Of a stretch of DNA of 60,000 nt, positions 42,640-56,591 are shown piece by piece. Below the pieces are notes generated by a model, which saw only the letters and a program-made list of their open reading frames with translations, did not search any database and had not been told where the DNA came from. The translations under genes were made by a program, and so were the position numbers. Source of the stretch: Polytrichum commune. Lineage: Eukaryota; Streptophyta; Polytrichopsida; Polytrichales; Polytrichaceae. The DNA is taken from contig OX485808.1 in NCBI GenBank assembly GCA_950295325.1, positions 34,866,527 to 34,926,526 on the forward strand, in the 5' to 3' direction. Each line of letters starts with the position of its first letter. Position 1 is the first letter of the stretch.

Positions 42640-45600
42640 TCGGCCTAGTTTACTTCACACTACGCTTGAGGGACCAACCAAGCACGTGAATGCAAGATGT
42701 ATGTAAAAGTCTACATAAATTCCAACATGGCATCCAATGGATCGTGTTTCATGTTCACTTGGATTGCTTTCAAAAACCACCTCTTGAAGGTAGGCTTAAC
42801 ACAAAACCGGGAGACCATGGCACTCCGAACACTCACAACTGTTGATTTATTCTATTTTATCATGTGTGAGGACTTGCATGAATAGAAATCCATTGAAATA
42901 GCATCTGGTTGAGGACCCGATCACACACGACTCCATACTACACTTGAGGATCCGTGACCACACGACATGATTTTGGAGGTGTGTTGGGACGGCCTTTGGA
43001 CACTTTCTTTTGGGCTCTCACAATTTCATGGTCACGGCTCTTGGCTTGTGTGTGAAGTGGCCCCAAATTGTGTGGCTTCACCATGGGTACAGTCAAACAA
43101 AATTTAGGTTAAGAGACACGGGACATCATTAGCAGCAATTTGATACAGCCATGTCCCAGTACGTGAAAGGGAAAACACAATATGCTAAGGAAAAACACCG
43201 GGCTCCTAGCTGCAACTAGATCAAATTAAGGACGAGAAAAATTCAACTCAAAAACTTGAAAAACTTGATGAAAACATGAAAGTGTGGAAAATTGTCCAAG
43301 GAGAGAGAAGACTTCCTCTTCCTCATCTTTATATATCCATTTGCATTTTAGGCATCTATACTCCTAACTTAAGACAACTCACCTTTTCTTTAGCAACTTC
43401 CTATAAACAACTCTCAACTATCTAACTCTTAACTACTAATTTAAAATAACTCATTATCTTCTAAGCAACTTTCTATAGATAACTACCAATCAACTAACTT
43501 TTAATTATTAACTTAAGACAACTCTCTATTTTCTAAGAAACTTTCAATGAATAACTATCAACTATCTAACTTAACACAATCCACTATCTCAAGACAACTA
43601 GGTGATCACTCATAACCTTCCTTTATACTATCTATTCTATGAAATCAAACAATTTTTTTAATTTTTTTGTAAAAGTTTGTTTCACGACATTAAAATTTTG
43701 CTTCACGACAACGTGATCTATGAGATTGAAGCTATAGGTCACACAACTTACTACAAAGGAGAAGTAAAACTCTAGATTACTGTAAACAACGTTGTTAAAA
43801 TATATGTTGTATGTATATGAATCTAAGTCGCTAATACAAAGCCCAAAGCTTTCATCATCTTCGGAGCCCAACTTTTACTTATTCTCCAATTGTAACTTAC
43901 AATTGAGAGATGGAAGTATATTAGGTCATCAAACCACTTTTGACAATTCCAACTTAAAATAACAATAAGTAAGCTTAAACACCTCTGTGCGACATCTTTT
44001 TGAGGCCCAAAAGTATTGAACCTTTAAAGTGTTAAACTTCAACAAATAGTGTGTGCCTATTGATCGTGGTCAACAATTTTGATGCAAGAAAGAATGCTAG
44101 GAGGTTATGTCATTGTGCTCGCATTTTGACACTTTTGATGCATCCTACATGATTTATGAAAGAGTTGTGTGACGTGTTCCTATACTTACACGAACCAAGG
44201 GACCCAACACTTTTTATGCTCATGATGTGATCTTGCACCTCACGGCTTCACAATGCTTAATAAAGCACAAATTGAGTGGGCCTTGTTCCATTTGGGGTCA
44301 TTATATTGAGGAGCTTGTAGATATTTAGAAACTAAATAGCAACAATCATGAGAGTAAAGGGCAGTTAGGGGTTTGCTTTGGAAATTAGGGATAAGGTTAG
44401 GAGTATTAGGGTTGAGGATACTTAGGTCATGTGCACAGTCTTGAGATAGTCATGATCATTGAAACTAAATTGAAGGATATATTGGATTATCAAGGTTATC
44501 AATGTACTATTATTTTTGCTAAGCACACTGATTATAGTAAATATTGTGAGTCACAATAATAACAAGGAATCCCACAAATACATTGGGCCTAGTACTAAGG
44601 TGCACATTATTTTACCAGTCTATGCTATCTAATATTGGAGGTCCAAGAAACGAATGATGATATCTCCTTCAAACCTTTTTCGTCTCCACAAACAAACAAC
44701 CTATCTTATAAAGCTTCTTGCGCTCTTTCTAAAGACAAGATCGTGTCCTAACTCTCAGCCATTTGGTTCAAGCACCATTGAAAGATTAGTTGCATAAACC
44801 TTGAAGGAAACACAAGCTTACCAATATTTGATGTGTTCTCCTTCAATTCCTTGACTTAGGAAGTGACTTTATTATCTTTGAATTCGAATTCTCAAAATTT
44901 GGTCTCAACTGATACCTTACCCACAACGAACATTGAAAGAATGAGAACATAACAAGTGGTAAAAGATTTTAAGTGTAACTAGCATTGCACGCTATTTTCA
45001 TGTGTGATAGTGTATATTGTGGGCCACACTGTAGAGATGCAGGTTAGTGACACTATATATGTCCACAATATCTATCACAATCAATGTTGTAAAGTAGATG
45101 GTTTAGGGTTGCCTTAATGCCATTAGGAAATAGCTTAGGTCAGACCTCCTCTTGAGTGATTTCAGGGGCGGAAGTGGTCTCTGTTCCGCAATCACCTTCG
45201 GCAACTGCGGCATCCTCGGCACTCACAATCTGCTCTACCCCCTCTTCGACAGAAGATTCAATTTTAGTTCCAGGAATGGAATTACCTTGTTAATCCCCTC
45301 CGACTTGATATGTACTTGGGTGCAACGTCACCTGCTAAGGCCTCTTCCGCACCTGGCACCGAGCATGCTCCTCACCAACCAGCACAATACCAGACAGCAG
45401 CTGAGCCTGGTGTAGCTTTCAGCCCTCGATTCACTTCGCCGAGTTTTCTAGGTGCGGCAACTCGCCCTCGGGGGGGGGGCAGTGTGTTAAAAAGTTAAGG
45501 ATATAGGTGCGAACAACCACTATTTTATAGGGGGGTATTACTTTCAATTCTCTTCTTTTTTTCACATGCTATCATTATGTAAATTTCTACTTTGGGTTAA

Positions 45601-46823
45601 TAGAAAAATGGCTTGAATTACTTATAATTCCAAATTACCTATTATTCCATACCCTATAGTACTTTAAAGATGTCCAGTGCCATTTTTGATACCCTATATT
45701 ACTCTTAAGTCCATTTATAATTTTTAGCCCCCATGTTTTTAAAATACCCTATCATTTGTTCGCACGTATATTGCTACTCCAACCAATGACTACCCCCCCC
45801 CCCCCAAGAACTCGCCTCATGCTCCAGCCACCTCGCATTGAAGCTCCGAGATCAAATGTTGGCGTCTGATCCATTCACACACCCAAGCTTCTCTATTACT
45901 CCTTTTCTTCATCCACATTGAAGAGGTTGTGCATTTTGGCAGGGCTTCGCCGCACCCTGTTTCCCAGTCCTCTGCCTCCCGAACCGCACCTCCTAATGAG
46001 AGCTTATCCTAAGAGCTCTCGGGACCCCTCCCTGCTCAATGGTTTTTCAGCTGACCTCTTTTATTTTAGTTGGCTCCTCCCTAGAGTTCCTTGGCCTCTA
46101 GACTACTTTGACCCCTAAATAGAACACTTAAATACTTTTTGACTTTCACCCTTAATTACTCCTAGTGTTGCCCTTTAACTTAACTCACTCTAAACATTGA
46201 AACTTCAATCCTTTCTAACTTTCAACAACTCAAATTGCATGCCACTCCTAAGGTTTTGATATTTTTAAAGTTTAAGTTAACATGTGGGCACATGATTGGG
46301 CTCACAGTGGCTCTCTTCCTCAATCGTATAGCACCTTCGAGATGGTATCAAATTCTTTTTCCTCATTACTTATTGTGTGTGGACATGTAGAGTTGATTCA
46401 TTTCTCAATGTCCACTTTGTGCGAGCATTGCTAGTAAACTCAAAGAGTGGCTTTTAAGCAAAAAGTGACATGACCTATGCATGATCCATGTGGACTTTGC
46501 ATATTTGAAGAATCAATACACATTTCACAATGGCACCTTCAGGTGCTATGTAGGAAGGTAAGATGTAGCTGGTACATTACCACATATTCCTATTTGAGTA
46601 TTAGAGTATTGGCTTGAAACATTCAATGGGTCAACAACTCTTTAAGTCCCAATCTCCTTTAATCGCCCTCAAAAGTCGTTATTCAAGGAGTACCTCAGCG
46701 TGACTGCCATGGGTGTCACTAAGGTACATGTAGAAAATCACGTGTGATCAATGATGGCATTTTTTTATTTTTTATTTTTTATTTTTTGGGGTGGATTGGG
46801 GGGGGGGGTTTGTGAATTACACT
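42640..46823. other. Decayed repetitive DNA, no supported gene
   Basis: 43370-43610 contains irregular repeats of CTAACTTAAGACAACTC / CTTTCTATAGATAACTA type. 45130-46320 has a coding-like but unrecognised stretch (short plus-strand frames at 45152 and 45310) with G and C homopolymers at 45469-45478 and 45787-45803. It ends with CATGTGGGCACATGATTGGGCTCACA, also found near 51180, so it belongs to a dispersed family with 49700-51230. I could not identify the family. Confidence 0.5.
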
Positions 46824-46824
46824 A

Positions 46825-47660
46825 CAGTCAATACGACACTCGTTTATACGACACCCTTGATATTACGACACATTTTTGGGAGACCAAACTTTTTAGTTCA
46901 AAACTCCCTCTTTTATACAATTACCACACTCGATGATGCAACATTTAGAATCTCCGTTTTGTCATATCAAAGATGCAGTTAATGTTAAAATTCCTTTCAT
47001 CTATGTTATGTACATCTAAAATACATCCATTTTCACTTGGGAACTACTTGGGAACTTCACTTATCATTGGGAACTTAATGGTAATTAGGGTTACTAGTGT
47101 AGAATGGACATGGTTAGGGTTAGAGTGGCCTCCTGCCTAGTATGTTGTCGCGAATTGAGTATTGATGAGTTGGTGGATGATGCTTTGGGAATCAATTATG
47201 CACAAGACTTTGATCATAATATTGATTTACATTCAGTAGATGTGGATGATGTTGCTCCACCTACATTAAAGCTTAGTGATGCTAAACGTCATGCATCATT
47301 GTTGTCTAGTTTCTTATTGGAGAACTCTTTATATTTTGGTGTTAATGAAATGATTAGTTCTCAAAAGTTAGTACAAAATTTAGATAAGATGGATTAACAT
47401 TAAAGGCAACATTAAAGACATTGGAACTCTTATTTCAAGAGTTCTTGAGAATATTTGTATTTGTTTGGAGTTATAAGTTATTATTTCATACCATCTATAT
47501 TGCTCAAACTCGTTGTATATATATTTTCAGCTCATATTACTTATGTTTGAGTATTCCCTTAATAATACGACAGTTATTATGCTATTTGTCATATTAATGA
47601 GAAGACGACACATCGGTAATACGACTTTTTTTGTGTTTCCCAAATGTGTCATACTAAAGA
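46825..47660 (+). mobile_element. Decayed Tc1/pogo-like element
   Basis: A left end CAGTCAATACGACACTCG preceded by TA (46823-46824) resembles pogo termini (CAGT... with TACGAC motifs and TA target). About 280 bases in lies a transposase tail. TACGAC motifs recur at 47555-47630, but they are in the same rather than inverted orientation, so the right border is not defined. Confidence 0.45.
47104..47397 (+). pseudogene. C-terminal remnant of a pogo-like DDE transposase
   Basis: The frame from about 47145 encodes IDELVDDALGINYAQDFDHN and then PPTLKLSDAKRHASLLSSFL and ENSLYFGVNEMISSQKLV, up to the stop at 47395-47397. From memory this matches the tail that follows the DDE domain in eukaryotic pogo/Tigger-type transposases. 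The DNA-binding and catalytic parts are missing, so it is a relic. Start and exact family need a database search. Confidence 0.5.
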
Positions 47661-48049
47661 GGGAGAACAATATGCATAAAAATTTGATACCAAGTATGAA
47701 ATGGAAAGAAAAGGAAAAAACCAAGTATAAATATTATAGTCATGTAGAGAGTACTAAAAGTTTCGTGGCCACTCTCAACAACATGCTACGCACGTTCATG
47801 GCGCCATGGAGGTTACATTTTGGACTTAATGTAGTTCTTGCTCCATTGGGGTTTGGATCTCAGATTGGATAGGTATTTTGACACAACAAGTGTCTAGGTT
47901 GTTCAACATGCATATGTGTCTTGGTTGTGCAGTTTGAGTGTTCAGTAAGAAGATCTAGCACACAAAGGGTGTTGGGTGAGTTACAACTTCACCAATGCCG
48001 CTAAATTAACTTCATGTCATCACAAGAAATATCTCCACTCCTATTGTTC

Positions 48050-48960
48050 ATTCTTCCTTTTAAAAGTGAGACTCATGAGTTCAATTTTATGTTGTGATGA
48101 CCTAGGATCATTGCTTTACTTTGTGTTGTTTGCTTAGTTTTGTTGTTGCATTTTTCCTTCAAAACATAATTAAAGTTATCATTATTTATATTGTACTTTC
48201 ATTCTTTCAAAAATAATCTTGATAAAGTAGTGATTCATAATTTAGTGCTTATTTTATAGATCTTTGTGTGTGTTTGCTTAGTTTGAGTTTGTGTTTGTGC
48301 TTCAAGGAAGCAAAATCACCAATTTCTTCACCCATTTTTTTTCTCTCTAAAAGTTTGTTTTTGGTGAATGAGAGATCTAAGATTAAGGTTATTTCATTAT
48401 CGTTGTGTTTTTTTCTTTTTTAATCTTGTATTTGTGCTTAAAAAAATAATCCTGACTTACATTGCTCTTTCTTCCTTTCAAAAGTGATTTTGGAGAAGTT
48501 GTGACCTACAATAATGAATTTTATTTACACTTTTGTGATTTTCTTAGTTTTAGCTTGCACTTTATGCTTCAAAAGAAAAAGTCAACAATCTTTCGACTAA
48601 TATTGTTTCTTTTTTACTTTCAAAAGTGTTGCTAGTGAAGTGGTGTCCTAGGGGTAGGATTTCTTGAATGTTTTGTGTGCTTTTAGCTCCTATTTGTGCT
48701 TCAAAAGAAAACATTGGTTCTCACACACACACACATATATAATTTTATGTTTATTTTTACAAATCTCTCTTTGTAAAGTAGTGACTTAGGGTTTTTGTTT
48801 GTTGGTTGTTCATTAAGTGTGTTATTTTGGTTTTGCTTGTATTTGTGTGACTTGTAAGGAAACTTATAACACTCTTTAATAGTATATTGCTCTTTGTTCC
48901 TTTCAAGAGTTGTGAGCCCAAACCTTCACCCTTTAATGCGTCAGTGTCCGGGTGGAGGCT
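48050..48960. repeat. Degenerate tandem repeat family
   Basis: Loosely repeated units of roughly 120-180 bases share TTTCAAAAGTG, TTGTGATTTTCTTAGTTT and TTGTGCTTCAAAAGAAAA segments. A related stretch is at 51215-51450. No coding potential. Confidence 0.5.
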
Positions 48961-51900
48961 CGAAACTTCACATGCCATAAATCAATCCCCCTCTCTCAAT
49001 CAATTCTTCCATGCACCCTAAAATGAGTGTTGTATGCCAGACACTTTATAATAGAAAGAGAATCATACAAGAGCATTAACAAATGCTTTTGTATGTGTTC
49101 CTAGCTACTGAACTGGACCCCCAACTACTCCTATCTACCCTCCGATCTGATCACCCACACACAATTAGAGCCCTCAACAAGCATTACCAATTGCTTGATT
49201 TCCAAACAATGCCCCAGCCAATGACCCACCAAATTCTCCCAACCCCTAACCCAATTTCTCTACTCCCTACACAATCAGCACATCACCTCACGGCTTCCCT
49301 AATGCCAGCGATTTCCCTTACAAATCAATGCGGGGCAGGGTTGTGCCTCGTTCTTCCACACTCAATGTGACTCCAGCAGGCTGCTACCTTGCCCAATGAC
49401 CCCAACACCCAATTAGTCCAGTAACTAGACTAATTTCCCGAATCTGCCCTGTCTCCCAAGGCCGCAGAATGTTTACAGACCGGTTTTACTCATCCTCCTC
49501 CCAAATCACACCTTCTCCCGTTCGCCTTTGCCACTACTACCTCACATGCGGCATTGACTGCACCCTCAACGCGGTTAAATCACACCTGAAGATTTGACTA
49601 GAGACTTAAGCCTGAAAGAGGAATTCGGTGAGTGGCGGTGCCGAAGGTTGGGAACCAGTAGATGCTGGTGACTTCCTGATCTCGTGGCGGAATTCAACCC
49701 ATGCTTCGCAACAAGATTGAAGGAGGCTCCCGCTTAAGTGCATGCGGCGTCAAATTCAAGAGGTTGCGATCATTCTCGGTGGGAATCCCCCCACCTGCAG
49801 CTCCATCCAACTGCAGCCACATGCTTTCTTCAATGCTGGATTAGCATGCCAGCCCAATGCTTCCGGCAACCACTCTGGGACCCGTAGAGTCCACATTTCC
49901 TCACGGGTAGGTCACTCTAAGGCATTTTTGTGCACCACGTGCGGCTGGGGGTTTTTTTTGTTTTGGGGCTATTTACCTTCAAGGGTTGAATTAAAGCCTC
50001 CCTATAATTACTTAAATTTCAAAAATGGCCCATTTGTTTGCACCCTTCCATTACTTATATTGTCCAAGTCACTGTAATTTTTTGTACTCTATATTCCTTT
50101 TAAGTAATAAAAGCTAATCTACTTCCTAACGCATTGACGAGTATTAAGGGAAACCATGGAAACAAAGAAGGGTGCAAACAGTAATATCATTGCAAACAAA
50201 GTTATGAAGAAAACACATAGGAGACCATAGCAAACATACTAAACATACCTTCTAGGATCCTTATCTTCAGCCCCTATATTAATTTTACAAAAAAATAATG
50301 GCCCACATTTTATGTCCACTAACTTACTTATAATGGGATTGTCTACATTTAATGGCCCCTTCATTATTTGGAATTCCTTTATAATTTTTATTTCAAATGA
50401 TTTTAATCCTCTCTATATTATGCCGCACGTCGTTTTTAAAATGCACTAAGTGACCTACCCGTGCATTACCTTAAACCCAGGCTGGGGGATTTCTCGAATT
50501 GATCATCAGATCATCATTCAGTCATGAACACACCAACATTACCAACCATTCAATCAAAATCAACATTTTTTTAAGGGCAACAAATTGAAAGAGGAGTGAA
50601 AAATGAATCTCCAGCCCAATGATGTGATTTGAATGCGGTGCATTCAACTGCTACCCATGCCACACTTTCATCTGAAGCCATTCCTCATCAGCTGAGAATT
50701 TTATTTGTTTACTCCTTCAGGCACCCTCCTTCAACTCCCTGCCGCCGCAGCTTAGAGTTCTCACCGCTTTGCAACCCCATTCCCGCAGCCTCACAACCTC
50801 TGCCAAACAGAGGGCTTCCCCGGCTGCCGACAACCAGCTTCCCCCCTTCTGTGTGTCCCCTGGCCCGAGAGAGAAGAGAGTGCCTCCTGGGGCCTCTCCT
50901 AGCCTCAACCAAAACCTAATCCTTTTTTAGAGAGACCCCCCCTTAAACGGACAATACCTTGGCCAAAAAGCCTCTCAAGACTAATGTCGCCTCATCCTCT
51001 AATTAAACTAATTCCCTCCTTTTTAGTTTTTCCCTTTTAATACCCGAGTCTCACAATTAACAAGACTAAATCCAACTTAACGCACAACACACTTAACTTT
51101 AACTAAATCTAAGCTATTGTCCTTTTTAACTATTCACACCACACAATTCTTACGTTTTGATAATTTTAATGATTAAGAAGACATGTGGGCACAATCTTGG
51201 GCTCACAAGATTATTCTTAGTGAAGGGATGATCTACATTTATTATTGTTTCTTGATTTTTGTGATTTTCTTAGCTTTCGTTTGCATTTGTGCTTCTAAAG
51301 ATTAAAACCAACAAATTTTTGTGGACTTATATTCCAATGTTGTCATTTCTTCAGTACTTTTGATGAACAAATGATGTAGGATTAGTGTTTCTTGATTGTT
51401 CTTTGTATACTTTGCTTAGTTTTAGCTTGTGTATGTGTTCTAAAATGAAAATCCAGCAAATGGAGTATAGTGGATGTATTGTCTATATTTTTTGTCATGT
51501 TTTGGAGTACAATGACCCGCTATAATTTTGTCATACCGTAATGATTTTGGTAAATGTAACTTTCCTTCACCCACGCCCTTCTTAGGCCCACAATATTTTA
51601 TGCTCAATTCTAGGAATTGATTTTATCAACATGTATGTTATCAATCAATCATTAAATATTAGACTCCTATGATGCAAATATCGTAAATAATTTATTGAAA
51701 TTACACATAGCCAAACCTTAGGCACATACACATCATCTCAAATAGTAGCTTAGGTGGCCACATAGCTTAGGTGGCAAACCCTAATTGGGAACTCACAAGC
51801 CAAATAAAGTGTGAAAATTAATTGGGAGCTCTTCCTGCATCTAATTCGATAGATTGCATATGACTACCAAGAGACATCCATGAGATGTCATCCAATGCTA

Positions 51901-53376
51901 CTCATCCATAGTGTGGGGCCCTATTATAGATTATGTAATTACCCACCCTACTAAACCCAATGGTATGTTAGTTTTAAAACTTTTCTAACATGATCAATTT
52001 ATGAACACCCTAAATTATTTATACCATAGAGTTCAATATATAACTTGAGCTTTGTTACAAGTACAAGTTTTATAATTTGTAGGTCACAACTTTAAAGTGG
52101 ACCCTATATTCATTCCCACATAGTTTTCTAAAATACGGGAGTGACCCCCCCAGGCTAGAGCTATGCAAGAAGCAATGATATAACCAAGGAATTTAGTACT
52201 TAGGTTATTACTATAAGTTAAATGAAAGAAATGCTCATGCTTCTAGTTATCAAAGATATCAACTGATACTTCACCTTCAGTTTTGACAATCGATTGTCAA
52301 AGACATGTGAAAATGCCCACTTCCAACAACACTTCCAAAAAATGTCCTACCGCCCTTAGTCCTCCACACGATTGGCCACCACAATTTAAAACTCTAAACA
52401 ACATCATGGTACCCCTCAATTAATGACCCAAAATCGAACAATTGGGATTGCATTGGTGCACAAACAATTCGTTTTCTTTTGGACAACCTCGAAAGTTTGG
52501 TTGAGGAGGCTTGCAAACTTGAAACATCTTTGAATGAGATATTTGGTGTGGCAAGTGAACATGTCACTAAGATCATGACACGATCAATGCAGGATAAAAA
52601 AATTCTAAAGTATTCTCAAGCCAATGCCTAGTCACTAAAAGGGTTTGGTCAATGTGGCACTTCACAATTGGATCCTTAGAGAAGTGGCAAGTTCACATGT
52701 GCATTCATCGGTTAGAGAGGGAAAAAAAATATATATATCACTGGAGGTTACATTGTCAATGCTAGCATGACTAGACACTTTCTAGTGATCATAACGGGGG
52801 CAAAAACTACACTACATCATTAATGGTACAAAGAATCACATGCACTATTGGAGGACGTATTTAAGTGAATCTAGACATATTTTCAAAATCTTGACTTTTT
52901 TATTCTTTCAATTCTATGGGACGATAACTATTGAATAGTGGAAATACTATCAAAAGAATTACTATAGGACTATCATAATCAACTCTGCATACTCGATTGG
53001 AAGATAACTAGACTATAATATTTAGCATATTAAAAATATATCACTAATTTTAGTTCCATTTTAGAACGACAAAGACCCTTTCAATGATAAGTCACAAAAA
53101 TTATAAGCTTTAGTGCTAATGAGGGTTTTTGTAATATTTTTGACTTCCAAGTTGATTACATGTTGTTTTTGGCAGTTTCACTTTGAAAATGAAATCCCAA
53201 TCAATTGCTTATTTACTAAATGGGATTGAACATACATATTGGATTTTAGACCTTGGAGGGGAAGTGCACACAATATGGGACTTGTGGATAAGTGGCCTTC
53301 AAGAATGCAAGGGCAATGATTTTTCCAAAGTCGGGCGGGCGGGCAACAATTTTCAGTCGGGTCCAAAACTCTAGAT
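48961..53376. other. Repeat-rich region, no supported gene
   Basis: Pyrimidine-rich low-complexity stretches lie at 49100-49500 and 50600-50930. The stretch 49700-51230 shares end sequences with 45130-46320, which suggests the same repeat family. 51450-53370 is AT-rich with no recognisable element. Short open frames lack any motif. Confidence 0.45.
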
Positions 53377-53385
53377 TTTATGGAC

Positions 53386-53450
53386 GGACGGCTGCCCCTG
53401 CCTGAATCTACCTTCCCCGAAAAGTTCGTGGGGTGGGGGGGGGGTGTTTA
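53386..53450 (+). repeat. Diverged half of the 6948-7081 MITE-like core
   Basis: TATGGACGGACGGCTGCCCC through CCCCGAAAAGTTCGTGGGG parallels 7021-7080 with small changes and an expanded G-run. The matching left half (53330-53370) is barely recognisable. Confidence 0.55.
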
Positions 53451-53484
53451 ACGTCTCCCATAGATCAATGTGTTTCATGCTAAT

Positions 53485-54955
53485 CAAGGAGTAAATTTGA
53501 AGGGCTATTACCCTTATTTTGGGGTCCATCCCTTCACTTTCCCTTCAAAATATTTTGCAACCCTTCAAAAAGGAAGGGTTAATTTTCTATAAACCCTTCA
53601 AAATGAACGGCAAAAAAAAAGTAACCCTTCCCTAATAATACTTTGAGAAAAATGAGATCACTTGCTCATCTCACATCTGTCACCCCTCAGTCTGACAAAA
53701 TTGCAGTAGAAACTGAGAGTCTGAGAGAGTATGGCCTCACAGAGACAGGTGGAGACTCGAGAGAGTCTGGATCCTAAAGTCACGGAAAAAGAAAGGCCAA
53801 CAAAATGAGATCGCTTGCAGCCTTGCACCTCTCTCTCACCCAAATTTGCAAAAATCAAGCTGGATGCATAGGAGTCTCAGCGTAAGCAAGTTATAGATTT
53901 GACACTCAAGAATCACAAAGTGGTGCTTCATTGTCAAACAGAAAAACTTGGAATCTGGAGATGACTTTCAGTTTTTACGAGTGCAAAGGTAAAATGAGAT
54001 CGCTTGCACCTGCCTCTCACCCAATTCTGCAGAAATCAAAGCTCGGTTCATAGGAGCCTCGCTGCCTCAGCTAACTTGCAAGCTAAAGATTCGACACTCA
54101 AGAGTCACAAAAGTATGCTTCCTTGTAAATCAAACAAACTTGGGATCTGGAGATGACTGACCTTAGTACATTCGGGTGCAAAGATAACAATGAGATCGCG
54201 TGCATCTCTCAAAGTCTCGGAACTAGAGCTGGATCCCAACGAAGAGCTTAGATAGTAGGTTTAGATCTGACAGACATACAACCGACTTGTGAAGAGTGCA
54301 CTTCCTTCATTCCTTAATCCTGCCAGTTGCTGGAGCTGCTCACCGAGGGCTTGGGTCTGCATGGGTTCGACCCAGTGTGTGAGTTAGGGTGGATTTCTTC
54401 ATTATTCCGATTATCAGTGCAAAATTGCACTAAGAATCGATTTGGTGGCATGAGAATTCGAGAATGGGTGTAGTGTGAGCAGCTCAAATTCTTGGGTGTG
54501 TGCATAACCGGATCTTGTGCCTATGTCTCAAAATCGGTGTAGGGCTCAAAGTGAAAATGGTAAACAAAAACCTTTGCTTGGTGTACAGAAAGCTGAACTC
54601 GTTAATGGGTGCAGGTGTTAGCTAAAGAAATAAAGTCTCTTCTCTTTCTTGTTGTCCTCAAGATTATCATTGATGCCAATATGTTGAGATGTCATTACCA
54701 TTTCAATATACTCAAACATCAATGTTTCATTAATGAAATTATACTTCTATCTTTTCACCATGTGCGTTCTTTGGTCTCACTTATATTATAGTTTTCAACA
54801 TCACTTAAATGATAAACATGATAATGTGCACTTTCAACAAAAACTTCAATACATACATGAAGGGCAATTTTTGAAGTAACCCTTCATTTTGAAAGGGAAA
54901 ATTTTGAGTTACCCTTCCCTATGAAATACAAGCAACCCTTCAAATTTATGCCCTG
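53485..54955. mobile_element. Non-autonomous hAT-like element, 1,471 bp
   Basis: The left end CAAGGAGTAAATTTGAAGGG and the right end CCCTTCAAATTTATGCCCTG form terminal inverted repeats. They are flanked by perfect 8 bp direct repeats ATGCTAAT (53477-53484 and 54956-54963). A CA(A/G)GG terminus with an 8 bp target duplication is the hAT signature. AACCCTTC/GAAGGGTT motifs crowd both subterminal regions. The interior has no transposase; it holds two to three copies of a roughly 170-base unit starting AATGAGATCGCTTGCA (53803, 53992, shorter at 54188). Confidence 0.82.
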
Positions 54956-54963
54956 ATGCTAAT

Positions 54964-56234
54964 CTTTGCAAGAAAGTTATTGATGACGTCATTGACAAGC
55001 TAAGCTTTGAGGACCAACATGATTTTTAAGCAACCATTCAAAGTAGATGTGCCTAATTCTGTCACTACTCCTAATTCGACACCTATATTTCAGTTGCATG
55101 TTCCAATAATGGATACCAAAAAAAAAAATTGCATTTTAAGAAGATTAGACTACGTGGTCCAAATATGATAAGCATTCTATGTTCAAAGTTGACATAATTG
55201 GGAGGGACCTATATGAAAACTAAGTGAACATGAAATTTGTCACTTTGGGAATGAATTAAACTATTCCCAATGAAAATTGATTTTTTTTCCTTTCTTTTTC
55301 TATGCCAAATGAGCTCCAAAAATTATGAGGAAAGTGGCGAAGGCCTTCATTTGGATTTGGTAATCATCATGTGTTAATTGCGTGTTTCGTAACCATTTAA
55401 GACCCATCTACCTCAAATGGCCCTTTCCAACGATTAGATCTCCCTTCAACTACTGAAATAAGCATTTCCACTAGTAGAAAAATATGCCAAAAATACCGTA
55501 GCCAAAATCGGCTACGGTTCTTTTGACCATCGTGTTGCAGTCGTTAAACCACTAAATTTTTTATTTTATTTTCATTTTGCAATTGAAATTTAAAGAAAGC
55601 TTAGGGGCATTTAATATATTGTTGGAAAAATATATTCAAGACCTTTCCACCGGTATATTATACGCCCCCAAATTCCTAAATTTTTGGTATTGTTGTTGAG
55701 TATTACATTATTTCCGGGTGTGCAAATGGAATGTTTAAGATCAATGTTGACCATATTTTAGTTCATGATTGTTTATTATTTCTGACTGTGGAGGACGACA
55801 TGCCTCTACAACTTACGTTTTTGAATGTGAAACATAAGTAGACAATGTGGACTTGATCGTATTTACGTTTGTACGAAAAAAATTAAGAATGAATAATACA
55901 ATTTTAATAATTATGATTAAGTAACATAAATAAATGCACATGTGTGGATCTGTACAAGACATTTATTTTGGACATATAAACTTGAGAATAAAAAATGTTT
56001 TTATTATTTCCTAGATGGTTTGGCATGGTGTTTTGGATGTAGATTGTTTTGCAAAAACTAGTTTAATAGGTTTTGACCTGCCATACTATTGCGGATGTTA
56101 TAGATGTTCCAAGAGCTTGTCGAATAGATTTTGGTTTGATTTGGTTTTAGGGCAAGGGGATGGGAATGATAATGGAAGGGACAGGGAGATGTAGAGAACA
56201 TGGGAGTGCACTCAATTTTTCTTTACTCTATTCC
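54964..56234. other. AT-rich, no supported gene
   Basis: No recognisable coding sequence or element borders were found here. Confidence 0.45.
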
Positions 56235-56490
56235 TGAATCCGAGTCTTCATATCCTTGTCATGCTGACTATTCAAGAATGTTTCTTTCCCAATGCGAGGA
56301 ACAAAGATTTGGAGGAAGGGTCCAATTTCAATCTTGAATTCCCAACCATTGCTGAAACTCCATACTCTCCTCACCATGACTTTGTAGAGCATCTGGACAT
56401 TCGAATTGTTTAGCAACCAGTCGCATTTGGAGGTTTTTCTCTTCCCTGCGACCCCTTGGAGACGAGGTTGTGTAGCTTGAATTGGAGATG
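56235..56490 (-). CDS. Possible last exon of an unrecognised minus-strand gene
   Basis: A minus-strand frame is open across about 85 codons (TSPIQATQPRLQGVAGKRKT, then WSFSNGWEFKIEIGPFLQIF), ending at a stop near 56235. Composition is protein-like, but I recognise no family and found no joined upstream exon. Confidence 0.28.
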
Positions 56491-56591
56491 TTTGTTGAAA
56501 TCACATGAACTTCATGTATTCCAGTTAGCTCCTTGTTTCAAAAGCATTGGTGGGCTTACAAGCATAAACCGTAAATCACATTGGGTTGCAG

